DNA of 64,000 bases from Actinoplanes sp040639655. GTDB lineage: Bacteria > Actinomycetota > Actinomycetes > Mycobacteriales > Micromonosporaceae. The position numbers and the translations under genes are program-made. Under the pieces are notes generated by a model. It was given only the letters and a program-made list of their open reading frames with translations, had not been told where the DNA came from and did not search any database. Below, in pieces: positions 1 through 8,131 of this stretch (positions are counted from its first letter, which is position 1; each line of letters begins with the position of its first letter). The stretch spans positions 1 to 64,000 of the forward strand of contig NZ_JBFAAI010000014.1 of NCBI RefSeq assembly GCF_040639655.1, written 5' to 3'.

Positions 1-263
1 TGGTCGATTTGCTGTCCTACCTGGAGCCTCGCCCTCATCGATCACCGACCCCTGGCGACCCGGGCTGACCTGCAAGATCAGGATGGAAAAGGCTCTATGC
101 AACGCCGTAGCTCTCGCTCTATTGGTATTTGAGCCCGACGGCTTTAGTGCGCGTTGATAGAGCTTGGCGCACCTAAATCATCGTTCGGGTTGTACTTACC
201 CGGCAGATCCAGGCGTCGATCTGAGTAACGGTGGAGTGTCACGCCTCGCTGCTGGCGTCAAGC

Positions 264-554
264 CTATGGCCGCTGATGGCCGCAGTCGAGTTCGTTGTCG
301 GCAAGGTCGGTGATCCATCCGCGGGTACCGTTGAAGTGCACGCGGATGAGGCTGGGATGGTAATCGACCTCGAAGGGATCGTTACCCATGGCCGTGCCTG
401 GCCAGATTGCTCCGGATTCATCAGACGGAGCGGTGTGAACCAGCAACGACTCGCCGGGCTGGAGCCAGTAGTCCCGGCCGTAGGGCTCCAGCACCACTTC
501 GAGTAACTCTTCACTGTCGTTGTGAACAGGCATTCGAATCGCGACCTTATCCAT
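264..554 (-). CDS. Conserved hypothetical small protein
   Basis: Small acidic protein of 96 residues if started at the internal ATG at 554; the frame stays open to 620, but the extra 22 residues are low-complexity and the protein character begins at MDKVAIRMPVHND. It looks like one compact beta-rich domain (LEVVLEPYGRDYWLQPGESLLV, then IRVHFNG). No signal peptide, membrane segment or catalytic motif is visible. It is the first of a run of small orphan genes (0.3-4.6 kb) whose other recognisable members are ankyrin, DUF4253 and DUF6228 proteins, families often found as stand-alone accessory or immunity-like genes. I do not recognise a function. Confidence 0.6.
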   Translation of the reverse strand: MDKVAIRMPVHNDSEELLEVVLEPYGRDYWLQPGESLLVHTAPSDESGAIWPGTAMGNDPFEVDYHPSLIRVHFNGTRGWITDLADNELDCGHQRP

Positions 555-713
555 AGTCGCGATTCTCGCAGCGGTCGGGTTCGCCGCCGACGGCACCCTC
601 TCGTCGGCACGAGCGGACACCAGCCGGCGCCCAGCGGCCGTGATGCGCGATGCCGAGCAGATCGCGGCAGAACAGTATGTTGCCGGAGATGGCTGCGAGC
701 TGAAGCGTATTCG

Positions 714-1121
714 TCAGGGAAAGACCTGCCGGATCCCCGGGCGGTCGAACGTTGTAGCCATATCCCGGGGAGACCTGGCGGTATTGTTTTGGCTGTCCGG
801 GTCCGGGCCAGCCTCCAATAACAGCCGAATCAATTCCGGCTCGCCGCCCTGGAACTCAAAGACGGCCCTCCACAGCGGGGTGTTCCCGTACGAGTCCCGC
901 GCATCTACTGGCGCTCCAGCAGCCAACAGGCGCCGGGCGGCTTCAAGTTGTCCAGGCAGACACGCCATGTGAAGCGGCGTCAGAAGATCCCGGTCGACTG
1001 CTGCGACTTCCGCTCCTTCGCCGATCAGCCGTGACAGCTTCTCAAGATCGCCTTCCGCTGCGGCGTGGTGCAGTTCGACTCGTCCATCCCTGTCACGTGT
1101 CGGCATGGCAGCGGCTCGCAT
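714..1121 (-). CDS. Ankyrin-repeat protein
   Basis: About 135 residues if started at the ATG at 1121; an ATG at 1106 and a GTG just upstream after a GGAG are alternatives. Three ankyrin-type repeats are visible: ELHHAAAEGDLEKLSRLIGEG, then TPLHMACLPGQLEAARRLLAAGA, then TPLWRAVFEFQGGEPELIRLLLEAG, each with the TPLH-type start and paired helices. It is a cytoplasmic protein-protein interaction module with no enzymatic domain. The frame continues upstream to 1394 but that part has no repeat character. Small ankyrin proteins of this size are common as scattered accessory genes in actinomycetes, sometimes as immunity proteins; that role here is inference only. Confidence 0.75.
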   Translation of the reverse strand: MRAAAMPTRDRDGRVELHHAAAEGDLEKLSRLIGEGAEVAAVDRDLLTPLHMACLPGQLEAARRLLAAGAPVDARDSYGNTPLWRAVFEFQGGEPELIRLLLEAGPDPDSQNNTARSPRDMATTFDRPGIRQVFP

Positions 1122-1270
1122 CTCGTACTCGGGTGACACCTGCTCCGCCCGATAGTGCACTAATCCCCCGCCGAGCACGACGGAACGGCCGCAACGGCTC
1201 CAACCCTCGGCGGGGCGCGGACTCTGGTGCCAGATGAGGACGCCAGCGCAGCATCGTGGATCATCAGAGA

Positions 1271-1591
1271 ATGGGCATTCAGGTCGAGCTGCGTGTGGCC
1301 GGCGAGCAGATACAACGGCTACCGGATCCGGCTGGCGGGTTCTTCGATGCCGCTGGCGACTTCGATCGGCTGGTTTTCCACGAGAGTTCGACACTTGGGC
1401 TGTTGGGTCGGCTCGATCTCCATGGCGAGACCCGTTTCGGCGCGAGCCAGATGCAGAAGCTCATCGCCGACGTCGAGCTGCTGCTCACTCTGGCGAAGGT
1501 AGGCGTTGAGTATCGTGGGCTGATGCGGCTTCGATCGATGGCGGAGCACTGCGCGGAGCAACACGGCGAACTGGTGTTCATTGGCGATTAA
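1271..1591 (+). CDS. Hypothetical protein
   Basis: About 106 residues. The ATG at 1271 is preferred over the upstream GTG at 1256 because the conserved-looking sequence begins at MGIQVELRV and an AGAG lies just upstream. It contains a predicted beta-rich first half and a helical second half (MQKLIADVELLLTLAKVGVEYRGLMRL). No known domain, signal peptide or membrane segment was recognised. It lies divergent from the ankyrin gene and upstream of another unknown gene on the same strand, 137 bp away. The codon use and open frame are consistent with a real gene, but a function cannot be assigned. Confidence 0.5.
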   Translation: MGIQVELRVAGEQIQRLPDPAGGFFDAAGDFDRLVFHESSTLGLLGRLDLHGETRFGASQMQKLIADVELLLTLAKVGVEYRGLMRLRSMAEHCAEQHGELVFIGD

Positions 1592-1728
1592 CCGAGCTGA
1601 ACGCGCGACTCGCGGCTAGAAGCGGATGCCTGGGGCACCGTGCCCGGGGCAGGCAAGCAGGATCGGACCGGAGTGACTAGGGTGTGCTCGTTCTGGCGAA
1701 GTGAACCCGCGCAAGCCAAGATTTGAAC

Positions 1729-2223
1729 GTGACCGTGCGCGAATCGGATCTGCTGGCCTTGTTGCGCGAGCTCGATGATCCCGAATGGCTGGAATGGCCC
1801 AGAGGCTACGACCCTGGCCAGACCGGCGCACGGTTCGACCGCCTGGCGGCACAGCTCGAGGAGGACTTCGGCGCACCCTGTGTCGCTGAGCGAGATACCC
1901 AGGACTCCAGCGAGTACGGGCGCGTAACCGTGCCGGCCGGAGCAACCGTGTGCGGCACCCGGATCGTTGTCTGCATAAGCAAGTTCGGCTCGCTGGCCCT
2001 GGTCTGCGCCGACAACCCCGGAGCTTTCCTCGGCACCGAAGACGCACAAGCCGAGGGCGAATTGGACACGGCAGATCTTGGCAAGGTCAATCAGGCGTTG
2101 GCGGGCCTCGGATATGCCATCGTGCCCGAGGAACTGATAGAGCGCGACTACGACGGGCCAAGCCGGCTACCCTCGCACGTCCAGCGACCAAGCTGGTGGC
2201 ATCGCTTCTTCGGCACCTTCTGA
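1729..2223 (+). CDS. Hypothetical protein
   Basis: About 164 residues from a GTG at 1729; a TTG two codons earlier (1723) is an alternative and neither has a clear ribosome binding site. The frame has a helical N-terminus (SDLLALLRELDDPEWLEWP), a central beta-rich part with two cysteines and a hydrophobic strand (IVVCISKFGSLALVCAD), and a basic aromatic C-terminus ending in SWWHRFFGTF. No signal peptide or membrane segment is apparent. It belongs to the cluster of small unassigned cytosolic proteins at the left edge of the window. I do not recognise a family. Confidence 0.6.
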   Translation: MTVRESDLLALLRELDDPEWLEWPRGYDPGQTGARFDRLAAQLEEDFGAPCVAERDTQDSSEYGRVTVPAGATVCGTRIVVCISKFGSLALVCADNPGAFLGTEDAQAEGELDTADLGKVNQALAGLGYAIVPEELIERDYDGPSRLPSHVQRPSWWHRFFGTF

Positions 2224-2370
2224 GATTGCTCAGCAAGGGGCGGACCGGCCCTGCACCCAGGGCGCGGCAAATCCGGACGTCTGCGGAGATCCCTTCACAG
2301 ACGCTCTCACTATCCGCAGGCAAAATGAATTGATCTTGATCGAAAGGTGCCCTTGGGGCACCATGATCGA

Positions 2371-3099
2371 ATGCGCGACACGCCACCTACGCAGCCGTTG
2401 TTCGTCACGCCGACCGGAGCAGAGGTTGTCGGGTTCCAGGCTGGAGGCGACGAGGCTCTGCGGTGGTGGCAACAGCTGCGGCTGGCCCATCCGGAGAGTG
2501 GGCTTTGGCCCCTGCTGATGGATGCCGACACCCCTGAGCAACTGACCGAGTCGTACTCCTCTAACGGGCAGGTCTGGTTGGCAGCCGACGCGCAGGCGAT
2601 GAACGGCGCCGCGCTTCTGGCCGAACGCGGCGAGCGGTACCTGAGCACCAGTTCCCCGAGCTACGCCGCAGAGCTGCGCGCCGAACTAGCCGGTGAAGGA
2701 GTATGGCCTGAGAAGCCAGAACGACCCGGATTCGGGCTTCCCTACGGCTGGGACGGGCAGCCGGCCGAAGTCACCGTTGCGCTGGTGCCCGCCACCGCAC
2801 CGTGGCTGGTGCCGGTGACCCTGCAGCACAGTGTTTTCTGGGACCCGGACCCGGCCGAGCATTCCGCGATCATGCGTTACTGGCATGGCCGGTACGGAGC
2901 CGAACCGGTCGTCTGGACTGACACAACCCTCGAATACGCCGTCGCCCGCCCGCCGACTACTCCGCCCCACGCTCTGGCTCTGGCCTGGGAATACCGGCAG
3001 TACAACGACGGCGAGTTCGACTACTATCGCGCTGACACTCTCACCGAGCTGGCCGCCGGTCTGATGAACGCTCCGGTCTGGCGCGTGTGGTGGGACTGA
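2371..3099 (+). CDS. DUF4253 domain protein
   Basis: About 242 residues from the ATG at 2371 (a GTG at 2347 is an alternative). The C-terminal 100 residues carry the DUF4253 pattern: WHGRYGAEPVVWTDTTLEYAVARPPTT, an ALALAWEYRQYN segment, and the terminal TLTELAAGLMNAPVWRVWWD, which ends the family as usual. The N-terminal half is variable. The biochemical role of DUF4253 is not established; such genes are often single accessory genes next to other small orphan proteins, as here. The protein looks cytosolic, with no signal peptide or membrane segment. Confidence 0.8.
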   Translation: MRDTPPTQPLFVTPTGAEVVGFQAGGDEALRWWQQLRLAHPESGLWPLLMDADTPEQLTESYSSNGQVWLAADAQAMNGAALLAERGERYLSTSSPSYAAELRAELAGEGVWPEKPERPGFGLPYGWDGQPAEVTVALVPATAPWLVPVTLQHSVFWDPDPAEHSAIMRYWHGRYGAEPVVWTDTTLEYAVARPPTTPPHALALAWEYRQYNDGEFDYYRADTLTELAAGLMNAPVWRVWWD

Positions 3100-3504
3100 T
3101 CTGAGCGTCCGGGCCATTGTTGTGCGGTCATCTAGGAGACGACTCAGCAGTCTTCCAGCAGTGCCAACACCCGGACGTGGCAGATTCGGATCCCTTGCGG
3201 CGATCATCGCAGTTGTCGAGGGATACGAGGATCGCCGCAATGTTCGGGCGCCATTGGATTCGGTGTGGTAATGACCTGAACAAATTTTCCGATACACTCT
3301 CATCGGCAGATCCGGATGTTGGGCGCCGATGACAATGCGTCACAGCGGTCCAGTAATGCTGGCTACGTAGGTACGGGTAGAGCAACACCAGCCGTAGCGC
3401 CGGCTCCCCCAGGCCCGGGCCAGCCGCCCCCGCCCCGCTGTCGGTCTCGGCCGGCGGTTCCACAGTCATGGAAGTGGAACAGGGGTAGCTGGCCGGGAAG
3501 TGCG
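3100..3504. other. Intergenic stretch without a supported gene
   Basis: About 400 bp between the DUF4253 gene and the convergent DUF6228 gene. Frames are open on both strands but none has recognisable protein character, a good start site or consistent codon bias. The base composition is less GC-rich than the core part of the window, consistent with a decayed accessory region. I saw no RNA gene or repeat in it. Confidence 0.4.
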
Positions 3505-3939
3505 CTACAGCCCAAGACAGTGCGTCAGATCCGCGGCGAGCCGGGTCATCTCCTCCCCTGCTTCCAAGGTGAATACCGTCCGAGCCGACCAAGCGGTGTC
3601 ATACCAGTCGGGGCCGGGCGCTCGCAGCGTCACGCCGAGCGACACATAACCGCGACCGTCGTGCCGGGCATCGAAAGCGAGTTCCCGCTCCATCGACTGC
3701 CACGTACGGGTGCCATTCCAACCCTGCCAGTCAGCTGCGAGGCTCTCCATGAAGCCAGACAGCGTCGTCGCAAGATTTGCGTACATCCCGTCGACCTTGG
3801 CTATCGTTGCCGCCGTCATACCGTCCGCGTGCAGCTCCGTAGCCACCGTGCAGACGTAGCCGTCCCCATACGGATCTTGCGGCGGATGGACGATCCAACG
3901 CTCAGAATTGGCGTCGCCCCAGACAAACGGCTCGCTCAT
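3505..3939 (-). CDS. DUF6228 family protein
   Basis: About 144 residues from the ATG at 3939. The frame is open further upstream but that part overlaps the secreted-protein gene on the other strand and is not protein-like. It matches the DUF6228 pattern as I know it: a DGYVCTVATELHADGMTA strand-helix start, then TTLSGFMESLAADWQGWNGTRTW, a beta-rich middle (GYVSLGVTLRAPGPDW) and a C-terminal helix EAGEEMTRLAADLTHCL. The function of this family is unknown. It is cytosolic with no signal peptide. Like the neighbouring DUF4253 and ankyrin genes it may belong to an orphan immunity-like cluster, which is inference. Confidence 0.75.
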   Translation of the reverse strand: MSEPFVWGDANSERWIVHPPQDPYGDGYVCTVATELHADGMTAATIAKVDGMYANLATTLSGFMESLAADWQGWNGTRTWQSMERELAFDARHDGRGYVSLGVTLRAPGPDWYDTAWSARTVFTLEAGEEMTRLAADLTHCLGL

Positions 3940-4186
3940 GGTGAGGGAGTATGCCCGGCAGCTTGCACTGGTCACTAACTGCGGCCGCCGATGTTCCACT
4001 TCCAGGAACAACCTCCGCTCTGATGGCCCGACCGTAGCTTCTACCCCCAGGACCAACGGGAACTGACTGGGCCGCCCGGAGTTTTCGAGGCTTGCCAGAT
4101 TTACTCGAGATTTTCGACAGATCCAGTTGAGAAGGTGCGTTGCGTGCTTGTACCGGCACGCACAGTGCTTCGATGGGGGAATAATC

Positions 4187-4585
4187 ATGCTCAAACGACG
4201 GGTTTCCACCTTGGCAGCGACCGCGGCGACGGCCGTAGTCGGCGCCGGACTGTTCCTCGCTCCGGCCACGCCAGCGGCTGCGGCGGCCATCTCCTGCCGG
4301 AGCAGCGGCAACCTCAGGACCATCAACGGCACCGATCCCAACTGGCACTGGCCGCCCTACGGTTCTACATACACGACTGCGAACTGCAACGACATCAACG
4401 TCAAGATCACCCGTACGGTCGAAGTGCAGACCTGCTTCGCGCCCTCCAGCGGGGGCTACTACTGCAACGGCTACCGCACGGTCTACGCCAACACGTGGGG
4501 GCTGGCTGCCACTGACGTCGCCGACGGCACCCGGTTCTGGCTGCTGTTCAACAGTGAGAACATCCAGGGCGTCGCCGCCTACTGA
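4187..4585 (+). CDS. Small secreted protein
   Basis: 132 residues from the ATG at 4187, preceded by a strong GGGGGA ribosome binding site with suitable spacing. The N-terminus is a clear Sec signal peptide: basic start (MLKRR), hydrophobic core, and Ala-X-Ala-type cleavage near residue 35 (TPAAAAA). The mature part is about 95 residues, aromatic and Asn/Tyr/Trp-rich, with four cysteines (CRSSGN, ANCND, QTCFAP, YYCNG) that could form two disulfides. This suggests a small stable exported domain, for example a carbohydrate- or inhibitor-like fold, but I do not recognise the family. It stands alone, divergent from the DUF6228 gene. Confidence 0.75.
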   Translation: MLKRRVSTLAATAATAVVGAGLFLAPATPAAAAAISCRSSGNLRTINGTDPNWHWPPYGSTYTTANCNDINVKITRTVEVQTCFAPSSGGYYCNGYRTVYANTWGLAATDVADGTRFWLLFNSENIQGVAAY

Positions 4586-5049
4586 CGTGCACGGCAACGG
4601 CGGGTCGGTCGGCCGCCGTCGTGGGTGGCCTACCGCCCCGCCTCGCGCCCGTATGTACCCCCGGTCGACGACCCGCGGCGGGCTCGCCGCGCACCGCGGC
4701 GAGCCCCCCGGCCGAGAACGACGACGCCGACGCCGCGCCGAACGCGCGGTCTGCAGGTGGGCCTTGTAATCGCGGACCGCGCCGACCGCCTAAGAGGCGT
4801 GAAGACCTCCCCGTTCCACTTCCGCCAGTGTCAGGGTTGAAGGGTCCGGCGGGTTCGCTCGTCCACTTCCTGACTTCGTGGCTGATTCTTTTATGCGGCC
4901 TGCCGGACGTGAAGGACCGGCCGGTATGGCTTGAGAGGAGCGTGTCCGCGCTCGACTGGTGGGTGCCTACCGACCGGCCCGAGTCCCCCTCGGCTCGGAA
5001 GGTGAGTTCCCCCCGCTTTCACGGAGCGGTGGTTACCTGCTTTCGGTCG
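4586..5049. other. Intergenic stretch downstream of the secreted protein
   Basis: No supported gene. The right part (roughly 4890-5050) is the 3' side of a transposase remnant read on the minus strand and may include the old insertion-sequence terminus, though I could not identify a partner inverted repeat. The left part is GC-rich with overlapping open frames lacking protein character. Confidence 0.4.
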
Positions 5050-5172
5050 GGGCAGGGTGAGGTTATCTGTCTCGGTCTGGGCGTGCCAGACCGCCTCGTA
5101 TTCATCGGGGCTGAGGTAGCCGAGTTCCTTCTGGATGCGGCGGGTGTTATACCAGCCGTCGATGTAGGCGAA
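5050..5172 (-). pseudogene. IS3-type transposase remnant (C-terminal fragment)
   Basis: Read on the minus strand, this encodes only the end of a DDE (rve-type) integrase core: GFAYIDGWYNTRRIQKELGY, followed by LSPDEYEAVWHAQ. This is the conserved WYN-(T/R)R-(R/L)-LGY-SP-xEYE motif that closes IS3/IS2-type OrfB transposases. Everything N-terminal to it is gone: the sequence upstream on this strand is unrelated and belongs to a membrane-protein gene on the other strand. The frame runs on to a stop at 4891 with low-complexity sequence. It is therefore a relic, with the break at about 5173-5185. Confidence 0.75.
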
Positions 5173-5184
5173 GCCTGGTCCTAG

Positions 5185-5724
5185 GTGTTTGGCACGGCGT
5201 TCGTCGCGGCGCTTTCCGCACTCGCGTGGCTCGCATGGCTGGGCTGGGATAGCGAGCACCAGGCTGATCCGGCCACCGGCGTCGTGACCGGCCCGTACGA
5301 GGCATGGCAGGTCGCCGGTTGCGGGATCTCGCTGCTGATCCTGCTGGTCGTCGCTGAGTTGGTCGGCGTGCGAGCGTTGCCAGCGTCGGCGGCTCTGACT
5401 CTCGGATTCACCGCAGCATGGACCACTCAAGCGGCATGTTCGGACACAACCGGCCTCTATGCTGTCGGCTCGATGATGCTGCTGGCAGGTCTGGGCACTG
5501 CGGCCGCGATGGCTTCCGGAGCCGTGATCGGCATCCGCGACCGGCGCGGGCACACCTCCGGAGAGGTGAAGCTGACGCCTCGAACACCGCGATCGCGCCC
5601 GATCAGCGGCAGATCCGGATACTCGATCAGCGTGAGCGCCGGACGCCGGGATGGCCGGATGCGCTGCTCCCCCGCACGGCGGGTCAGGCCCGGATCCACA
5701 GGTAGAGAAAGCAACATCGCCTGA
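5185..5724 (+). CDS. Small integral membrane protein, 5' end probably truncated
   Basis: About 179 residues from a GTG at 5185. Four hydrophobic segments are visible: AFVAALSALAWLAWLGW, CGISLLILLVVAELVGV, an Ala/Leu/Trp segment near residues 70-90, and MLLAGLGTAAAMASGAVIG. The GPYEAWQV motif between the first two segments resembles a small actinomycete membrane-protein family of unknown function. The first codons lie directly against the transposase remnant, so the native start was probably lost or replaced by the insertion. The C-terminal 50 residues are hydrophilic and low-complexity and may be out of the original frame. Treat as a probably damaged gene. Confidence 0.45.
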   Translation: MFGTAFVAALSALAWLAWLGWDSEHQADPATGVVTGPYEAWQVAGCGISLLILLVVAELVGVRALPASAALTLGFTAAWTTQAACSDTTGLYAVGSMMLLAGLGTAAAMASGAVIGIRDRRGHTSGEVKLTPRTPRSRPISGRSGYSISVSAGRRDGRMRCSPARRVRPGSTGRESNIA

Positions 5725-5950
5725 CGAGAGGAACGGATGGCTTGCCGACAGGGATGATTGGGGTTGTCGAGACTCAAATCATCTGTTGTCGGGAAGCACC
5801 CGTTCGGTGAAGAGGATGCGTGGTTTGACAGGCCGGGTGAGGACGCTCAATGAAACATTCGCGTCACTACAACGGTCGGCGCCCCATCCGGCGCTGCAGT
5901 TGCAGCCCAACGATACGACCGTCCCGTCGTTGACCTGACCCACCAGCGGG

Positions 5951-6580
5951 TCAAACGCCGGCCCCACCTCGTAGAGGGGCGACGCCATCGTAGGCACCGG
6001 TGACGGTCCTGAGGAGCTCGACATTGCTCGGGTAGGTAGCCGAGAGGAGTTCGCGTACTACGGGTTCACGGTCATAGTCGTCAGCCAGACGTAAGCCGAG
6101 GATGACGTTGGCCATCATGCCGGCGGCGAGGGTCCGACTGGCTTGTTCGGGTGTGAGCTGGCCGCGGTTGACGAGCACTCGGTAGACGCGGAGGAAGCCG
6201 TCTCTGGCGAGTGGCCCGATCTCCGGATCGGTGCCGGCGGTGAAGGCGTGCGCGAGGCAGAGTTGCAATCCCTGCTCCTTGAACAGTTGAAGGTAGGCGA
6301 CACCGAGACGCGGTGCGAGGTCGCCAGGTGCGTCGTCGTCGATCGTCTGCTCGAACACCTCGACCACTCTGTCGAGCGCATGCTCGATCGCGGCTCGGAT
6401 GAGCGCGTCTTTGCTGCCGAACAGGGACACCACGTAGGGCTGACTCACGGCGGCCGCGCGGGCGATGTCTGCCGTGGTGGTTGCGGCGAAGCCCTTGCTG
6501 CCGAAGATCCGGATCGCCGCAGCGAGCACGGAAGCGCGTCGCTGGGATGAGGAGGTTCGTTTCTGGCCCATGGTTGACAT
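5951..6580 (-). CDS. TetR/AcrR family transcriptional regulator
   Basis: About 209 residues from the ATG at 6580; ATG 6571 and TTG 6592 are in-frame alternatives. The N-terminus has the TetR helix-turn-helix: RRASVLAAAIRIFGSKGFAATTTADIARAAAVSQPYVVSLFGSKDALI. The rest is a helical ligand-binding and dimerisation domain. No ribosome binding site precedes 6580, so translation may be leaderless. It is divergent from a DUF1772 membrane-protein gene (start 6766), which it probably represses from the palindrome at 6581-6600 overlapping its own start. The ligand is unknown. Confidence 0.85.
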   Translation of the reverse strand: MSTMGQKRTSSSQRRASVLAAAIRIFGSKGFAATTTADIARAAAVSQPYVVSLFGSKDALIRAAIEHALDRVVEVFEQTIDDDAPGDLAPRLGVAYLQLFKEQGLQLCLAHAFTAGTDPEIGPLARDGFLRVYRVLVNRGQLTPEQASRTLAAGMMANVILGLRLADDYDREPVVRELLSATYPSNVELLRTVTGAYDGVAPLRGGAGV

Positions 6581-6600
6581 GTTATCAATCAATCAATAAC
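6581..6600. promoter_or_regulatory. Candidate TetR operator
   Basis: The inverted repeat GTTAT-N10-ATAAC directly abuts the TetR start codon; its centre is a run of CAAT/TCAA units, making the site AT-rich against a GC-rich background. Its position between the TetR gene and the divergent DUF1772 gene fits autoregulation. Protein binding is inferred. Confidence 0.5.
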
Positions 6601-6765
6601 CTTCGCGATGCGCTGCCGATCGGCCACCTCGGCGGGAGCACCGGTGATCGCGGCGATCGGCTCCGGCCGTGCTTTCTCATGTGCGGTGTCACGTCGCGGA
6701 TGCTGCGGCACAGCTCGCCGATGGGGCGTGACACTGTGCAGTCCGGCACGATGAGAGGACCGGGT

Positions 6766-7221
6766 ATGGACGTGCTGATGTTCGCCACCGTCGCGGTGCT
6801 GGGGTTCACGGCGTGCGCCGAGTTCGGCTCCTATGCTTTTGTGCATCCGGTGGTCAAGCGTCTGGCGCCGCGTGACCACATCCTGGTCGAACAGGGTCTG
6901 CTGCGTACCTTCGGGATTGTGATGCCGGTGCTGATGACGGCTTCACTCGTGCTGGCCATCAGCTACGCGGCCCGCCCTGATGGGGCGGGGTTGCCCGAGG
7001 TATTGCGTTGGGTAGCGGCCGCGACCTGGGCCACCGGCATCGTCACGACCGTGGTCGTGAACGTGCCGATCAACCTGTCCACACTGCGCTGGGACAAGGA
7101 TTCCCCTCCGGAGCGCTGGCAAGAGCGCCGTAACCGCTGGGAGTGGTTTCAGGGATACCGTTCGTGGGCCTACCTCGCGGCCTTCCTGCTCGTCGCTCTC
7201 TCGGTCGCCACGGTCGGCTGA
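6766..7221 (+). CDS. DUF1772-family membrane protein
   Basis: 151 residues from the ATG at 6766, with a GAGAGGA ribosome binding site just upstream. Four membrane segments are visible: the N-terminal VLMFATVAVLGFTACAEFGS, one around residues 45-65 (IVMPVLMTASLVLAISYA), one at WVAAATWATGIVTTVVVNVP, and a C-terminal WAYLAAFLLVALSVATVG. The central NVPINLSTLRWD and the WFQGYRSW motif before the last helix are typical of the DUF1772 / anthrone-oxygenase-like family. Members are small membrane proteins, some linked to polyketide oxidation, but the activity cannot be assigned here. It is paired with and probably controlled by the divergent TetR protein. Confidence 0.75.
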   Translation: MDVLMFATVAVLGFTACAEFGSYAFVHPVVKRLAPRDHILVEQGLLRTFGIVMPVLMTASLVLAISYAARPDGAGLPEVLRWVAAATWATGIVTTVVVNVPINLSTLRWDKDSPPERWQERRNRWEWFQGYRSWAYLAAFLLVALSVATVG

Positions 7222-7464
7222 GAGGGTGTTGGGTTACCCGTTGACCGCGTGAAGTGAGTTGACGGGATCCGTTGTGGAGTAGGGGATTGCAGAAGCGGAT
7301 ACCGGATCAAGTGCGACCGGCTTGCCGACGGTCAGTCGCGGCCAGTGCCGGCCTGGCTTTGGGCGCGGTGCCCGTGGGACGAGGTGGCGTGGGCCTTCGT
7401 GGTCGTCGTCTACCTCGTAACCTTCCGTACCAGGACGGCCCGTCATGAGCCGCCTCATGACACT

Positions 7465-8091
7465 TCAGGTCAGGAGTTCGCGGGCCAGGGCCTCGGTCCA
7501 CCAGCGCTCGACTTGATCGGGTTGCCAGCCGCGTTCGTCAGTCAGTGTGGTGTAGACGTCGATGTTGCAGATCGCCGCATAGATATCGACGGCCGACCGT
7601 ATGTCCAGCCCTTGCCGGAGAACGCCGCCCGGCCACGACGAGAACACCTGGATCCTGGTCTCGTCCCCCTGCTGACGGCCGTCGCGGTAGGCGGTCGCCA
7701 GCTCGGGCTCGGTGCGGCCCGCCTCACGCACGAGCGCGATGATGTCACCGGCACGCTCGAAGAGTCGCCGGTCGTAGCCGGCCATCGCCGCGAGCTGCCG
7801 CACCGGATCGTTCTCGGCCCCTTCCAGTTCGGCGAGCGACTGCGATGGATTCGCGGCGATGTCGGCTGCGTCGACCAGGGCCTGGATCAGTCCGGTCTTG
7901 TTCCCGTACACCGCGTAGACGGTCGGCACCGAGACCCCCGCCTCCCGTGCCACGTCACGTACCGTGGTCGCCGCCCAGCCGCGGGAGGAGAACAGTCGAC
8001 GAGCGGCGCTGGCGATCTCACCCCTGGTCTCTGCCGCTTGCGCCACCCGGCGCAGTGATTCGTACCTGCGCCTGCTTGCTTCGGCGGTCAA
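7465..8091 (-). CDS. TetR family transcriptional regulator
   Basis: 208 residues from a TTG at 8091, supported by an AGAGG ribosome binding site with about 7-nt spacing. The TetR helix-turn-helix lies at residues 25-70: RGEIASAARRLFSSRGWAAT, then TVRDVAREAGVSVPTVYAVYGNKTGLI. The C-terminal domain is helical. It is divergent from a polytopic membrane protein gene starting at 8132, and a small palindrome (8121-8131) sits between the two starts. By arrangement it mirrors the TetR / DUF1772 pair 1.5 kb to the left. Confidence 0.85.
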   Translation of the reverse strand: MTAEASRRRYESLRRVAQAAETRGEIASAARRLFSSRGWAATTVRDVAREAGVSVPTVYAVYGNKTGLIQALVDAADIAANPSQSLAELEGAENDPVRQLAAMAGYDRRLFERAGDIIALVREAGRTEPELATAYRDGRQQGDETRIQVFSSWPGGVLRQGLDIRSAVDIYAAICNIDVYTTLTDERGWQPDQVERWWTEALARELLT

Positions 8092-8120
8092 TGGCTTGCC
8101 TCTTTCAGTTTCCGGGTCTT

Positions 8121-8131
8121 ATATTGAATAT
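8121..8131. promoter_or_regulatory. Candidate TetR operator / promoter palindrome
   Basis: ATATT-G-AATAT is a perfect 5-bp inverted repeat immediately upstream of the ATG at 8132 and 30 bp from the divergent TetR start. It is strikingly AT-rich for this genome. It could be an operator, a -10 element, or both; with no ribosome binding site before 8132 the membrane-protein mRNA may be leaderless. Confidence 0.4.

Noticed and set aside
4621..5184. Plus-strand open frame downstream of the secreted protein
   Set aside because: Low-complexity Pro/Arg-rich translation without a ribosome binding site; its right part overlaps the transposase remnant on the other strand.
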